DNA of 64,000 nucleotides from Brevibacterium aurantiacum (lineage in GTDB: Bacteria; Actinomycetota; Actinomycetes; Actinomycetales; Brevibacteriaceae): the NCBI RefSeq assembly GCF_007558825.1, contig NZ_VLTK01000003.1, positions 248,001 through 312,000 on the forward strand, written 5' to 3'. The notes below the pieces were generated by a model. It ran no database searches, was not told where the DNA came from, and saw only the letters and a program-made list of their open reading frames with translations. Below are positions 17,625 to 26,768 of the stretch, piece by piece. Both the position numbers and the translations under genes were made by a program. Position 1 is the stretch's first letter, and each line of letters opens with the position of its first letter.

Positions 17625-18434
17625 ATGGCCGAGCTGATCAGTCTTTCGCCCTCACGGGCCAACGACTTCGTACAATGTCCCTTGAAATTTCGTTTCCGCA
17701 GCATCGACAAGCTTCCGGAACCGCCTTCGCAGGCCGCTTTCAGAGGGACCGTCGTCCATTCCGTCCTTGAGAAGCTCTTCGAACTTCCCGCGGCACAGCG
17801 GACGCAGGATGTCGCCGAGGCCCTGCTTCGTCCCAGCTGGGACGAGCTCGTCGAGAAGGACCCAACTGTGCTCGAGATCTTCGGCGATGAAGGCGAGAAG
17901 GAGACATTCTTCACAACTGCGGGCAAGCTGCTGCAGTCTTACTTCAGGCTCGAGTTCCCGGAGCACCTCGAGCCCGATGAGACGGAGAAGTACGTGCGCA
18001 CGCGGCTCGACAACGGCCTCGAGCTGCGGGGCTTCATCGACCGCGTCGATGTCGCACCGGGAGGTGAGAAGCGTCTGGTCGACTACAAGACCGGAAAGCA
18101 GCCCAAGCCCCAGTACGGCAGGGAGGCCCATTTCCAGATGGGCTTCTACGCCCTCGTCGAGTATCGCCTCACGGGTGAGCTCGTGCACACGCTCCAGCTC
18201 ATGTACCTGGGGTCGCAGAGCATCCTCAAGTCTCACCCCACGATGAGTGACATCGAACGCACCCAGTTCGAGATCGAGTCGATCTGGAAGGACATCATCG
18301 CCTCCGCCGAGGCCGACCGCTGGCGCCCGAAGAAGTCACCACTGTGTAACTGGTGCACGTTCAAACCGCTGTGCCCCGCGTGGGGCAACACTCCCCCGCC
18401 GACCCCGGAGATCACACGGATTGTCGGGACGTGA
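17625..18434 (+). CDS. RecB-family (PD-(D/E)XK) nuclease with probable 4Fe-4S cluster
   Basis: Single-domain exonuclease-like protein of 269 residues. Nuclease motifs are ELRGFIDRVDV and KRLVDYKTGK (metal-binding Asp and catalytic Lys), followed by QMGFYALVEY. One cysteine near the N-terminus (QCPLKF) and three near the end (CNWCTFKPLC) match the AddB-type iron-sulfur arrangement. I chose the ATG at 17625, which begins with the family sequence LISLSPSRANDF; an upstream extension is spurious. Its 3' end overlaps the convergent HAD gene by 23 bases. Homologues sit at Rv2119. Confidence 0.92.
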   Translation: MAELISLSPSRANDFVQCPLKFRFRSIDKLPEPPSQAAFRGTVVHSVLEKLFELPAAQRTQDVAEALLRPSWDELVEKDPTVLEIFGDEGEKETFFTTAGKLLQSYFRLEFPEHLEPDETEKYVRTRLDNGLELRGFIDRVDVAPGGEKRLVDYKTGKQPKPQYGREAHFQMGFYALVEYRLTGELVHTLQLMYLGSQSILKSHPTMSDIERTQFEIESIWKDIIASAEADRWRPKKSPLCNWCTFKPLCPAWGNTPPPTPEITRIVGT

Positions 18435-19071
18435 GTTCTCTCAGGTCAGCAATTCCGCGCCCTTCGAGGCTCGACCACAGGATCCGGCCAGGACGCTCCT
18501 CGAGCGCCACCAGATGGGGAATGCCGATGGCGATTGTGCCTGCTGCTTCTGCGCTGGCGAGTCCGGGTTTCGAATCCTCGAGCGCCACACAGGCTCCCGG
18601 GTCGAGCTCAAGCAGCGCCGCTCCCTTGAGATAGGGCTCTGGATCGGGTTTTCCGGCGGTGACCTCGTCCCCGGAGATGAGGCCGACGAAGCTGCCGTCC
18701 GGGCATGCCGAGATGACCGCCTCGGCGAGTCGCCGGTAGGACATCGTGACCATCACACAGGGAATGCCAGCGGTGACGATCGCAGCGAGGAATTCGAGAG
18801 CTCCAGGACGAAACGGCACTGCTTCCTCGATCTTCGCTACGACCTGGTCGAGAAGGGTGTCGACGATGACGGCGGCCGGAAGGTCGAGTCCAGCATCCTG
18901 CATCATGGCGGCGGAGGTGAGAAGGTCGTTGCCCACGAACTCCAGACCCTGCTCTTCGCTCCAGCTGATGCCGTGCGCGTTCATCAGTTCGGTCTCGGCT
19001 CTGATCCAATACGGTTCCGTATCAACCAGAGTTCCGTCCATGTCCCAGAGGACTGCGGCAGGATTCGTCAT
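18412..19071 (-). CDS. HAD-superfamily phosphatase (beta-phosphoglucomutase-like)
   Basis: HAD hydrolase of 219 residues. Motif I DMDGTLVDTEP, motif II VMVTMSY, motif III GKPDPEPYLKGA and the acidic motif IV ALEDSKPGL are all present, with a helical cap between motifs I and II. The ATG at 19071 directly precedes TNPAAVLWDMDG; a longer reading would overlap the divergent PAC2 gene. The substrate cannot be told from sequence; related proteins act on sugar phosphates or phosphoglycolate. Confidence 0.92.
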   Translation of the reverse strand: MTNPAAVLWDMDGTLVDTEPYWIRAETELMNAHGISWSEEQGLEFVGNDLLTSAAMMQDAGLDLPAAVIVDTLLDQVVAKIEEAVPFRPGALEFLAAIVTAGIPCVMVTMSYRRLAEAVISACPDGSFVGLISGDEVTAGKPDPEPYLKGAALLELDPGACVALEDSKPGLASAEAAGTIAIGIPHLVALEERPGRILWSSLEGRGIADLRELTSRQSV

Positions 19072-19093
19072 GATTCCAGCGTAATCTTGAAGC

Positions 19094-19924
19094 ATGAGTT
19101 TTCTTCCATCAGGGTCCGGGGCACTCGTGTTCATCGCCTTCGAAGGACAGGACGCGGATGCCTCCGAGGCCGCCAGTTCACTGGTCAAGGATCTCATCGA
19201 GTCATGGCGACTGGACGAGAGTGAGATCTTGGACACCGACGGATTCTACGAGTTCAGATTCTCAGAGCCTGAGATCGTTCGGGACGAAACGGGCCGCGCC
19301 ACGATCGCGTGGCCGGGAATAGAAGTCCACCGGGGGCAGCATCTGGGCACGCCGGTCACCGTCATCCAGGGACATGAGCCGGGACTGAAGTGGCGCGAAT
19401 TCCTCTCGCTCATCCTGTCCGAGGTCACCGCCGAGGATTGCGTGGTCCTGCTCGGAGGTCTGCACGCGGAGGTCCCCCATACGCGTCCTCTGCCTGTCGT
19501 CGCGAACACAGAGGATGCAGTGCTCGCCGCAGATCTGAACATCGACGTCAACGGCTATGCGGGACCGATCGGCATCCTCGGCCTCCTCGGCGTCGAATGC
19601 GACAGGCGTGGACGCCACGCGATCAACCTATGGGTCGGTGTGCCCGACTATCTCACCGACTCCCCTTCGCCCAAGGCTGAATTGGCCCTGGCGTCAGCGG
19701 TGGAGAAGTACACGGGACTCGAGATCGATATTCCCATCCTCGAGGAGGAGAGCCGCGCATGGGAGCTCGGCGCCGATGAGTTGGTCGCCAACAACCCGCA
19801 CCTCGTCGAGCTGCTCAAGGGACTCGAACAGCTCAACGATTCCACGGAGCTGCCCGAAGCCAGCGGCGATGCGATCGCCGCCGAGTTCGAACGCTACCTG
19901 CGCAAACGGGGTCGCGAGAAGTAG
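19094..19924 (+). CDS. PAC2 family protein
   Basis: Conserved protein of 276 residues from the PAC2 (proteasome assembly chaperone 2-like) family, found near mshC and the proteasome genes in actinobacteria (Rv2125). Visible motifs are FIAFEGQDADASEAAS at the start and GLLGVECDRRGRHAINLWVGVPDYL in the middle. A direct role in proteasome assembly has not been shown for bacterial members, so the function is open. It diverges from the HAD gene with only 22 bases between starts and converges on mshC. Confidence 0.9.
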   Translation: MSFLPSGSGALVFIAFEGQDADASEAASSLVKDLIESWRLDESEILDTDGFYEFRFSEPEIVRDETGRATIAWPGIEVHRGQHLGTPVTVIQGHEPGLKWREFLSLILSEVTAEDCVVLLGGLHAEVPHTRPLPVVANTEDAVLAADLNIDVNGYAGPIGILGLLGVECDRRGRHAINLWVGVPDYLTDSPSPKAELALASAVEKYTGLEIDIPILEEESRAWELGADELVANNPHLVELLKGLEQLNDSTELPEASGDAIAAEFERYLRKRGREK

Positions 19925-19935
19925 AGGGCTTCGGC

Positions 19936-21195
19936 TCAGCTGTGCAGATCGAGGCCGAGCAGGGCATCGACGGCGTCCGCGACCCGGTCACCGCACACCG
20001 GTGCGGTCTCGGCAGCGGGTGAGTCCGCATAGTGCTCGGCCCACTCGTCGAGGATTCCCAACGCACGGGGGCTGTCGAGATCATCGGCCAGAGACTCACG
20101 CAGCAGACCGATGATGTGTCCGCGCAGTCCCTCCCGGCATTCGGCTTCGCACATTGCCGCATGCTTCCACGCCCGCAGTCGCGCCGAGGCGGACTCGAGC
20201 AGCTCGTCGGTGAAGATCCAGTCGCTGCGGTAGTGGTTGGACAGCAGCACTGTGCGAATGACCATCGGGTCGACGCCCTGTTCGCGCAGCTTCGAGACGA
20301 GGACCAGGTTGCCCTTGGACTTGCTCATCTTCTCGCCCTGGTAGCCGACCATGCCTGTGTGCATATAGGTCCGAGCCAGCGGTGTCTGCTTCCACGCCGC
20401 TGCGTGAGCCGCGCTCATCTCGTGGTGTGGAAACACCAGGTCGCTGCCGCCGCCCTGAACGTCGACGGGCAGTCCCGCGTAGTTGTTGGCGATGACGGTG
20501 CATTCGATGTGCCAGCCCGGTCGTCCCGGCCCGAGTTTCCCGCCGTCCCAGGACGGTTCGCCCTCGCGTGCGGCCTTCCACAGCAGAGGATCGATCTGAT
20601 TGTCTTTGCCCGGTGTGTCCGGGTCGCCGCCGCGCTCGGCAGAGAGCTTGGCCATCGTGGCCCGGTCATCGTGGCTGACGCTGCCGAAGGGCGGATTGAT
20701 CGGAGTTGAGACGCGGTAGTACACGTCGCCGTTGTCGAGGGTGTATGCAGCCCGCGACTCGACGAGGTCCTCGACCGCTGCGACGATCTGGTCAACCGAC
20801 TCCACGACGCCGATGTAATTCTGCGGCGGAAGCACGCGCAACGCCGTCATGTCTTCGCGGAACAGCTCGATCTGTGACTCTGCGAGTTCACGCCAATCGA
20901 CTCCGGTGGCGTTGGCCCGTTCGAGCAGAGGGTCATCGACATCGGTGGTGTTCTGCACATAGACGACGTCGAGCCCCGCATCGCGCCACACCCTGTTCAA
21001 GAGGTCGAAGGCGACATAGGTCGCCGCGTGACCAAGATGGGTGGCGTCGTACGGGGTGATTCCACATACATAGAGACCGGCCGCCTGGTCACGCCCTTTG
21101 AGTCTGCGTGGGCTCCGAGTGCCGGTGTCGAAGACTGTCGGCACCTTTCCGGAGCTGGTGAGGCGGGGTAGCTGAGGTTCGGACCATGACTTCAC
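19936..21195 (-). CDS. mshC: L-cysteine:1D-myo-inositol 2-amino-2-deoxy-alpha-D-glucopyranoside ligase MshC
   Basis: Mycothiol biosynthesis enzyme, a paralogue of cysteinyl-tRNA synthetase that joins cysteine to GlcN-Ins. The 419-residue protein has YVCGITPYDATHLGHA (zinc-binding cysteine plus HIGH-like box) and GEKMSKSKGN (KMSKS box). GWHIECTVIA supplies further zinc ligands. The N-terminus KSWSEPQLPRL matches MshC, so I chose the GTG at 21195 rather than an ATG 12 codons upstream. It indicates that the organism makes mycothiol. Confidence 0.95.
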   Translation of the reverse strand: MKSWSEPQLPRLTSSGKVPTVFDTGTRSPRRLKGRDQAAGLYVCGITPYDATHLGHAATYVAFDLLNRVWRDAGLDVVYVQNTTDVDDPLLERANATGVDWRELAESQIELFREDMTALRVLPPQNYIGVVESVDQIVAAVEDLVESRAAYTLDNGDVYYRVSTPINPPFGSVSHDDRATMAKLSAERGGDPDTPGKDNQIDPLLWKAAREGEPSWDGGKLGPGRPGWHIECTVIANNYAGLPVDVQGGGSDLVFPHHEMSAAHAAAWKQTPLARTYMHTGMVGYQGEKMSKSKGNLVLVSKLREQGVDPMVIRTVLLSNHYRSDWIFTDELLESASARLRAWKHAAMCEAECREGLRGHIIGLLRESLADDLDSPRALGILDEWAEHYADSPAAETAPVCGDRVADAVDALLGLDLHS

Positions 21196-21255
21196 GGAGA
21201 CCAGCCTAACCGAGTCATAGCAGAACGGCACCTCCGGTCTCAGGCCGTGCCGTCT

Positions 21256-22068
21256 CTAGATCGGCGGCCAGGGAATGACTGTCCGATCCTGCGGCGGATC
21301 GGGGAACGTTCCGGCCTCTCCCAGACGCTCCGCCCGGGCGCGCAGGCTCTCGATCTCTGTCTCTTCCAAGGATTCATCCAACACGGTCCGCAGCTCCGTG
21401 GGCATTCGGACCACCTCGTCGAGGGCGTCGATCTCTTCGACCCGGAATGACTGATGAGAGAAACCCCACAGCACGGTGCGCACCTTCTCCTCGGCGTGGA
21501 ACGTCAGACCGTTGTCGATGCCATAGGTGCCGATGCTGGCCGCACCGCTGCCCGGCAGGTAGCTGCCGGTGATGATGTGGCCGGCCTTCCGGTCGGCGTT
21601 GTTCGCGAGGAGGTCGAAGAAGGCGATCGCCCGCAGCCCCTCCCGTGCGTCATGGGACAGCACCAGATCGGTGCCGTCCTCGGTTCGCAGGGCGAACATC
21701 GGAGTGTGCTCGGCAGGGATGCCGTCGACTTCGGTGAGGGCGACGGCGTCATCGTCCCCGGAGTCCTCGACATAGGCCTGGAGCGACCCTGGCCCCGCTC
21801 CCAGGTCTCCCCGCAGGACGGTCGGCGGAACCACGTTCAAGTCGAGGTGAGCGCTCAGCCGGTAGGACGCCACTTCGCGCAGCGAGAGGGTGTGCGGTGG
21901 GAAGTCCGCCAGCGGTCGCTCTCCCGATGCCGGCTTGTAGACGGCTTTGAAGTGGGTGCCTGCGTGGTCGACGACCACGAGGCGGGTGTCGTTGCTGGCC
22001 CGCGGGATCGCTCCCATAACGGTGCAGGTGCCCTGTTCCAGGGCCTGCCGGGCGAAGGCTTCGTGCAT
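21256..22068 (-). CDS. SCO1664 family protein (phosphoinositide-kinase-like fold)
   Basis: Conserved actinobacterial protein of 270 residues, related to Rv2133c. It contains FKAVYKPASGERPL (a lysine-bearing strand resembling a kinase ATP site), FFDLLANNADRKAGH (a catalytic-loop-like N-N-A-D-R-K segment) and IGTYGIDNGLTF (DNG metal-binding-like). The pattern suggests an atypical kinase, but activity is inferred. The ATG at 22068 has AAGAGA upstream and follows the DUF3090 stop by seven bases, so the two are one operon. Confidence 0.88.
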   Translation of the reverse strand: MHEAFARQALEQGTCTVMGAIPRASNDTRLVVVDHAGTHFKAVYKPASGERPLADFPPHTLSLREVASYRLSAHLDLNVVPPTVLRGDLGAGPGSLQAYVEDSGDDDAVALTEVDGIPAEHTPMFALRTEDGTDLVLSHDAREGLRAIAFFDLLANNADRKAGHIITGSYLPGSGAASIGTYGIDNGLTFHAEEKVRTVLWGFSHQSFRVEEIDALDEVVRMPTELRTVLDESLEETEIESLRARAERLGEAGTFPDPPQDRTVIPWPPI

Positions 22069-22075
22069 GAGTCTC

Positions 22076-22639
22076 TTAAACGCGGGCGATGCCGTTGGCA
22101 CGGGGGCACAGGTGCCCTTCGGGCTCCAGCGGCAGCGAGCAGAAGGGGCAGTCGCCGCGACCAGCGGAGACGACCTGGTCGGCCCGGCGGGCGAACTCGC
22201 GGGAGCCGGCGGCGTCGAGAACGATGCGCAGCACCTCTCGCTCGACCTCATCGTCATCCGGTTCTGCTGAGGTGCCCGTCTGAGCATCCTCCTCGGTGAG
22301 TTCGAAGCATTCGACCACAAGCTCATGGGCGACCGTGTCCCAACCCAGGCTCATGGTGCCGACCCGGAATTCAGGTTCGATCGGGACGTTGAGTCCGGCG
22401 TTGTCGATGCGTTCGTCGATCGCAGACTGCGGCACTCGCGCCGCGGGATCCTTGACCATGACCATATCGAGAAGTTCGGTGACGCGATCGGCGAGGATTT
22501 CGACCTGCTCCTTCTCGACCACCACTGTGGTCAGCGAAGTTCCGGATTTCGCCTGTAAGAGGAACGTTCGCTCGCCGGGCAGACCGATCGTGCCGACGAC
22601 GAATCGATCTGGGGTGGGGTGGTCGTACAAAGCTGCCAT
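22076..22639 (-). CDS. DUF3090 family protein with C-terminal zinc-ribbon-like cysteines
   Basis: Conserved actinobacterial protein of 187 residues (Rv2134c type), function unknown. The N-terminal part is a beta-rich domain (FVVGTIGLPGERTFLLQA). The C-terminus has CPFC and LCPRANG, a probable zinc-binding knuckle. It is the first gene of a two-gene unit with the SCO1664-family gene. In other actinobacteria the same pair is next to a histidine phosphatase and mshC; here both are near, but the phosphatase is 2 kb away. Confidence 0.88.
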   Translation of the reverse strand: MAALYDHPTPDRFVVGTIGLPGERTFLLQAKSGTSLTTVVVEKEQVEILADRVTELLDMVMVKDPAARVPQSAIDERIDNAGLNVPIEPEFRVGTMSLGWDTVAHELVVECFELTEEDAQTGTSAEPDDDEVEREVLRIVLDAAGSREFARRADQVVSAGRGDCPFCSLPLEPEGHLCPRANGIARV

Positions 22640-22696
22640 GCCTTCAGCCTAGTTCAAAGACTTACATGTCCGACTTCCCTGGGATACATTTGAGTC

Positions 22697-22978
22697 ATGA
22701 GCACTGATCCTCGTGAGGCCCTGGACGCATTCCTCGAAGCAGTGGGTGAACACTTCGCTGCATCCGCACACCGCAATGGAGACCAAGACCCCCGTGTCGA
22801 AGCCGCCTACATGGCCTTGGCCGACGCCTTCGAAATCTATGAGGACGCGATCTACACCGCGTACGACGAGGTCACTCCGTTTGAGCTCTTCGACGATGTC
22901 GAAGACGCCAAGGAGGATGACGAGGACAACGAACTCGACGGTGACTTCGCCATCGACGAGGACGACGAAGACGACTGA
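22697..22978 (+). CDS. Small acidic conserved protein
   Basis: Hypothetical protein of 93 residues. The first 60 residues form a helical domain (REALDAFLEAVGEHFAAS and VEAAYMALADAFEIYEDAIY). The last 30 are almost all Asp and Glu, giving a strongly negative tail. Similar proteins are sometimes labelled primosomal protein in actinobacterial annotations, with no evidence I can see for that role. It diverges from the DUF3090 gene and converges on the aldo/keto reductase gene. Confidence 0.75.
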   Translation: MSTDPREALDAFLEAVGEHFAASAHRNGDQDPRVEAAYMALADAFEIYEDAIYTAYDEVTPFELFDDVEDAKEDDEDNELDGDFAIDEDDEDD

Positions 22979-23002
22979 ATCAGGTACGAACCGGCCGCGA
23001 CC

Positions 23003-23905
23003 TCAGGAGATCTGGTCGAGGACCTCTGCGATCTCGGGTTCGAGTTCGATTTCACTGCTGAGCAGCTGAGCCATCTGCTCAGGGGTGCGGGCCGAGACCA
23101 ATGATGAGGCGACTCCCTGGTACCTGTTGAACGCCAGCGCGATGTCTGTCGTCGTCACTCCCAATGCCGCAGCCGCCTTGCGGACTCCTGCCAGCACCCG
23201 CGTCGCTCGTTCATCGAGATAGGCCCCGACATAGTCGGTGAGTTCACCCACCGCGAAGCGTGAGTCCTGTGGGGTGCCGCGCCGATACTTGTCGCTCAGC
23301 ACTCCCCTGCCCAGGCCGGCACCGGCGATGAGTCCCACGCCTGCGTAGTTCGCAGCCGGCAGAAGATCGTGCTCTGCCTCCCGGTTGAGCAGGGAGTATT
23401 CCGCGATCGCGCAGGAGATCGGCAGACCTGCTCCGCGCATCTCCGCCAACTCCCAGCCGGCATGGTGGGACACGCCGACGTAGCGGATCTTGCCCAACGT
23501 CAGCAGGGTATCGATCGCCGAGGCGGTCTCTGCCCTGTCCACCTCAGCATCGAAGACATCGAGGATGAGCATGTCAATGTGGGAACGTCCGGTGGCACTG
23601 AGCAGGGCATCGACCTGATTGAGGATCCGAGCCCTGCCCAGACCCACCTCGATGTGGGATGACTCACTCATGGACACGCCCACTCGGGCAAGCAACACGA
23701 TCTGCTCAGGAAGACTCAGCTGAGACACCACCTGAGCCGCGTGGACTCCCGAACTGGGAAGCTCGATGAGGTTCCCACCAGCGCCGACGTACTCATCGAC
23801 GAGTCGCTGTGCGACTGCGGCGTCGACTCGGTGTCCCCACTCGAATGTGCCGAGACCCACATCGCTGACTTCAAGACCGGTTCTGCCGAGGCGTTGATGC
23901 TTCAT
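23003..23905 (-). CDS. Aldo/keto reductase-fold protein with degenerate active site
   Basis: TIM-barrel protein of 300 residues clearly homologous to aldo/keto reductases: it starts QRLGRTGLEVSDVGLGT and has GKIRYVGVSHHAGWELAEM. The catalytic tetrad is missing. The usual DTA..YG segment reads ELPSSGVH (Asp to Glu, Tyr lost). The ATKVG lysine is Arg (LLARVG), and the LYQLH histidine is Asp (MLILDVFD). NADPH reduction by the standard mechanism is therefore unlikely. It diverges from uppP, next to which active homologues usually sit. Confidence 0.88.
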   Translation of the reverse strand: MKHQRLGRTGLEVSDVGLGTFEWGHRVDAAVAQRLVDEYVGAGGNLIELPSSGVHAAQVVSQLSLPEQIVLLARVGVSMSESSHIEVGLGRARILNQVDALLSATGRSHIDMLILDVFDAEVDRAETASAIDTLLTLGKIRYVGVSHHAGWELAEMRGAGLPISCAIAEYSLLNREAEHDLLPAANYAGVGLIAGAGLGRGVLSDKYRRGTPQDSRFAVGELTDYVGAYLDERATRVLAGVRKAAAALGVTTTDIALAFNRYQGVASSLVSARTPEQMAQLLSSEIELEPEIAEVLDQIS

Positions 23906-23974
23906 GATTGTTGAGGTTACCTGATTCGGCGACTACCGTGGTTTCGTTCCCATCCCACTTTCTCAAGGAGACGC

Positions 23975-24808
23975 ATGTACGACTGGCTGGTCGCAGCTGT
24001 GCTTGGAATCGTTCAGGCACTGACAGAATTTCTGCCGATCTCGTCCTCAGCGCATGTGCGCATCGTCGGTGAGTTCATGTTGCCGGGCCAGGATCCGGGC
24101 GCGTTCTTCACCGCGATCATCCAGATCGGCACCGAGGCAGCTGTCGTCGTGTACTTCTGGCGCGACATCGTCTCCATCATCTCCAAATGGTGCAAGGCGC
24201 TGGTCGGCAAGCACGACCGCAAGGACCCTGAAGTCCGGCTCGGCTGGCTGATCATCGTCGGTTCGATTCCGATCGTCATCCTCGGTCTGCTGTTCCAGGA
24301 CGCCATCGAGGGTGCACTGCGCAGCTTGTGGATCACCGCAACCATGCTCATCGTCTTCGGACTCGTCATCGGCCTCGCCGACTGGGTGGGCAAGAGGGAA
24401 CGCACCCTTGAGGACATGAGCTGGGGCCAGGGCATCGCCTACGGATTCGCCCAGGCGCTGGCGCTCATCCCGGGTGTCTCACGCTCCGGCGGTACGATCA
24501 TGGCCGGGCGCTTCATGGGCTTCGACCGTCCTGCCGCTGCCCGCTACTCGTTCCTGCTCGCCATTCCAGCGGTCTTGGGGTCCGGCTTCTACAGTGTCTT
24601 CCAGACGCTCGGCAGCACAGACACGGTCATCGGCTGGGGACCGACGATCCTGGCCACCATCATCGCCTTCGGACTGGGACTCCTCGTCATCCACTGGTTC
24701 CTCGGCTACGTGAAGACCAAGTCCTTCGCGATCTTCGTCTGGTACCGCGTGGCACTGGGCATCGTGCTCTACATCCTGCTGGGCACGGGAGTCCTCACCG
24801 CCACGTGA
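23975..24808 (+). CDS. uppP: Undecaprenyl-diphosphatase UppP
   Basis: Membrane phosphatase that recycles undecaprenyl pyrophosphate to the monophosphate lipid carrier for peptidoglycan synthesis; also called BacA for its link to bacitracin resistance. The 277-residue protein has about eight membrane helices and the two active-site motifs, [10 protein letters not shown] near residue 18 and PGVSRSGGT near residue 165. An AAGGAG site lies before the ATG. Its location matches Rv2136c. Confidence 0.96.
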   Translation: MYDWLVAAVLGIVQALTEFLPISSSAHVRIVGEFMLPGQDPGAFFTAIIQIGTEAAVVVYFWRDIVSIISKWCKALVGKHDRKDPEVRLGWLIIVGSIPIVILGLLFQDAIEGALRSLWITATMLIVFGLVIGLADWVGKRERTLEDMSWGQGIAYGFAQALALIPGVSRSGGTIMAGRFMGFDRPAAARYSFLLAIPAVLGSGFYSVFQTLGSTDTVIGWGPTILATIIAFGLGLLVIHWFLGYVKTKSFAIFVWYRVALGIVLYILLGTGVLTAT

Positions 24809-24834
24809 TCGGCGCTGGCTGGCTCGGTTGAGCG

Positions 24835-25539
24835 TCAGCGCAGTCCGCCGCCGCCGGGTGCGCTCCCCTCGGAGAGCCCAGCGGCGGTGACCGACATCGC
24901 CGTCAGCACCGGCCGTGGCCCCGAGAAGTCGATGACGGTGAAGGAGCCCGGGGCAACGCTGATGCGCTGGAAATCATCGAGGGGCATCGCCAACGCATCG
25001 GCAATGATCGCCTTGATGATGTCGCCGTGGGAGACGAGCATCGCCCAACGATCGGCTCTGCCCCCACGATCCTCTGTGCTGCGGCTGCGCTCTTCCTCGT
25101 CGCTGCGTTCTTCTGTGCGGAGCTCGTCGACGACGGTTCTCACTTGTGACACGGCACGGTCGGCCGCCTCGGCGATGGATTCCCCACCGGGGAAACGCGC
25201 CTGCGATGCCCGTTCGACGACGGTCTTCCACAGCTCTTCGCTGCCGAGTTCCTTCAGGCTCCGACCGGTCCATTCGCCGTAGTCGAGTTCGATGAGGTCA
25301 TCGACGGCGGCAACAGAATCGGCGGTGACCGCAGACGCCGCGATCTGAGCCGTCTGCTCACATCGCATGAGGGGCGAATGCAGCAGGCGGGAGAAGTGTC
25401 GCTGGGGAAGCATCCGCAGGGTGTCGCGAAGGGCGCTGACACCCTGATCGGTCAGCGACACGCCGGGAGCGCGTCCGGCGAGGATCCCTGCCGTATTCGC
25501 ACTGGAGACGCCGTGCCGGAGGAGAACGATGACGGGCAT
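24835..25539 (-). CDS. Histidine phosphatase family protein (MSMEG_4193/Rv2135c type)
   Basis: Phosphoglycerate-mutase-like phosphatase of 234 residues. The catalytic RHG lies at the start (VLLRHGVSSAN), the acid/base region is ELDYGEWTG, and the second histidine is in LVSHGDIIKA. An arginine/glutamate-rich insert (SDEEERSRSTEDRGGRADR) near residue 150 looks disordered. Actinobacterial homologues neighbour DUF3090, SCO1664 and mshC; the substrate is not known. Confidence 0.9.
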   Translation of the reverse strand: MPVIVLLRHGVSSANTAGILAGRAPGVSLTDQGVSALRDTLRMLPQRHFSRLLHSPLMRCEQTAQIAASAVTADSVAAVDDLIELDYGEWTGRSLKELGSEELWKTVVERASQARFPGGESIAEAADRAVSQVRTVVDELRTEERSDEEERSRSTEDRGGRADRWAMLVSHGDIIKAIIADALAMPLDDFQRISVAPGSFTVIDFSGPRPVLTAMSVTAAGLSEGSAPGGGGLR

Positions 25540-25576
25540 GTGACCAACACTAGCCCAGATCGTTTACAGTGGGCCT

Positions 25577-25780
25577 ATGAAGCGTCAGCGTCCCAGCATG
25601 GCCTATGAGTTTCGCAAGGTCTCGTTCTCCAGAGAAACACCGCGATCTGTCAGTCTCCAGGAACTCAATGACGAGGCGGAGTACGGCAAATGGGAGCTCG
25701 CACGGACCCGGATCTCCGTGGGAGGCACCAAGACCGTCTGGCTGCGTCGTAAGATCATGCCTCTGACGTTGAGCAGCTGA
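25577..25780 (+). CDS. DUF5703 family protein
   Basis: Very small conserved actinobacterial protein of 67 residues with the family pattern YEFRKV...LNDEAEYGKWELAR near the middle and VWLRRKIM at the end. Function unknown. The second ATG, at 25598, is an equally plausible start because the family similarity begins at MAYEFR; neither has a strong ribosome site. It is followed after 10 bases by a DMT transporter gene, so the two may be co-transcribed. Confidence 0.8.
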   Translation: MKRQRPSMAYEFRKVSFSRETPRSVSLQELNDEAEYGKWELARTRISVGGTKTVWLRRKIMPLTLSS

Positions 25781-25790
25781 CACCGGCACT

Positions 25791-26768
25791 GTGAAGTCAC
25801 CCGCTGCGCTCCTCCCTGTCCTCTTCGCCGGCCTCGTCACCATCGTGGCCGGCGGTGCCATGTCCCTCCAAGGTCGTGCCAACGGCCTGCTCGGTCCGAT
25901 CCTGGGTCACTCTGTCTTCGCCGCACTCGTCTCGTTCATCATCGGGCTCATCCTCGTGGGCACGACTCTGCTGTGCTCCTCCCGGTCTCGGGCCAGCGCC
26001 AGAATTCTGATCCGACTTCTCCGCACTCACGCGATGCCCTGGTGGATGCTGCTCGGCGGTCTCAGCGGCGGCCTCGTCGTCATCGCTCAGGCATCCACCG
26101 TGCCGATCATGGGTGTCGCGATGTTCACCATGGCCTTCGTCTCCGGCCAGGTGACCGGTGGTCTCGCCGTCGATTCCACACGCCTGCCACCGGGCGGGAG
26201 GCAGCGCCTGACGTTTCTCCGGGTCTTCGGGGTCCTCGTCGTCATCGCCGCCCTGGTCTACGGCGCGTCGGAGCGACTCAACCTGGGAGTGCCTCTCTGG
26301 GCCCTGCTGCTGCCCTTCGTCTCTGGTGCCCTGACCTCCGTCCAGCAGGCGTTCAACGGGCGGATCAAAGCCGCCACAGGCTCGGTCATCGTCGCCACCA
26401 CTGTGAACTTCGCCGTCGGCTTCCTCGCTCTGCTCGCGGCGGCTGGGGTCATCATGCTCTCCGGGGTGACCTGGGCAGGTTTTCCGACGGAGCCCACTCA
26501 GTGGTGGATGCTGCTCGGTGGGGCCTTCGGCGTCATCTTCATCGGGTTGACAGCGCTGACCGTGGCGAAGCTCGGCGTGCTGCTGCTCAGCCTGTTCTCG
26601 CTGTTCGGAAATCTCCTCGGCGCGCTCCTGCTCGATCTCCTGCTGCCCTTGCCCGGATCCCTGGTGAGCACCACAACGGTCATCAGTGCCGCCCTGGTGC
26701 TCCTCGGGATCGCGATTACGATTATGCCTTCATCAGGAAATCGCCCAGAACCCTCGCCCCGAACTTGA
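25791..26768 (+). CDS. DMT-superfamily transporter, YdcZ/DUF606 type with two repeats
   Basis: Inner-membrane protein of 325 residues with about ten hydrophobic helices. It is two copies of the DUF606 unit: the first half contains SLQGRANGLLGPILGHS and the second SVQQAFNGRIKAATGS, the matched signature near the first helix of each unit. WWMLLGG also occurs in both halves. It starts with GTG. The substrate is unknown. The 3' end overlaps the convergent peptidase gene by 47 bases. Confidence 0.88.
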   Translation: MKSPAALLPVLFAGLVTIVAGGAMSLQGRANGLLGPILGHSVFAALVSFIIGLILVGTTLLCSSRSRASARILIRLLRTHAMPWWMLLGGLSGGLVVIAQASTVPIMGVAMFTMAFVSGQVTGGLAVDSTRLPPGGRQRLTFLRVFGVLVVIAALVYGASERLNLGVPLWALLLPFVSGALTSVQQAFNGRIKAATGSVIVATTVNFAVGFLALLAAAGVIMLSGVTWAGFPTEPTQWWMLLGGAFGVIFIGLTALTVAKLGVLLLSLFSLFGNLLGALLLDLLLPLPGSLVSTTTVISAALVLLGIAITIMPSSGNRPEPSPRT

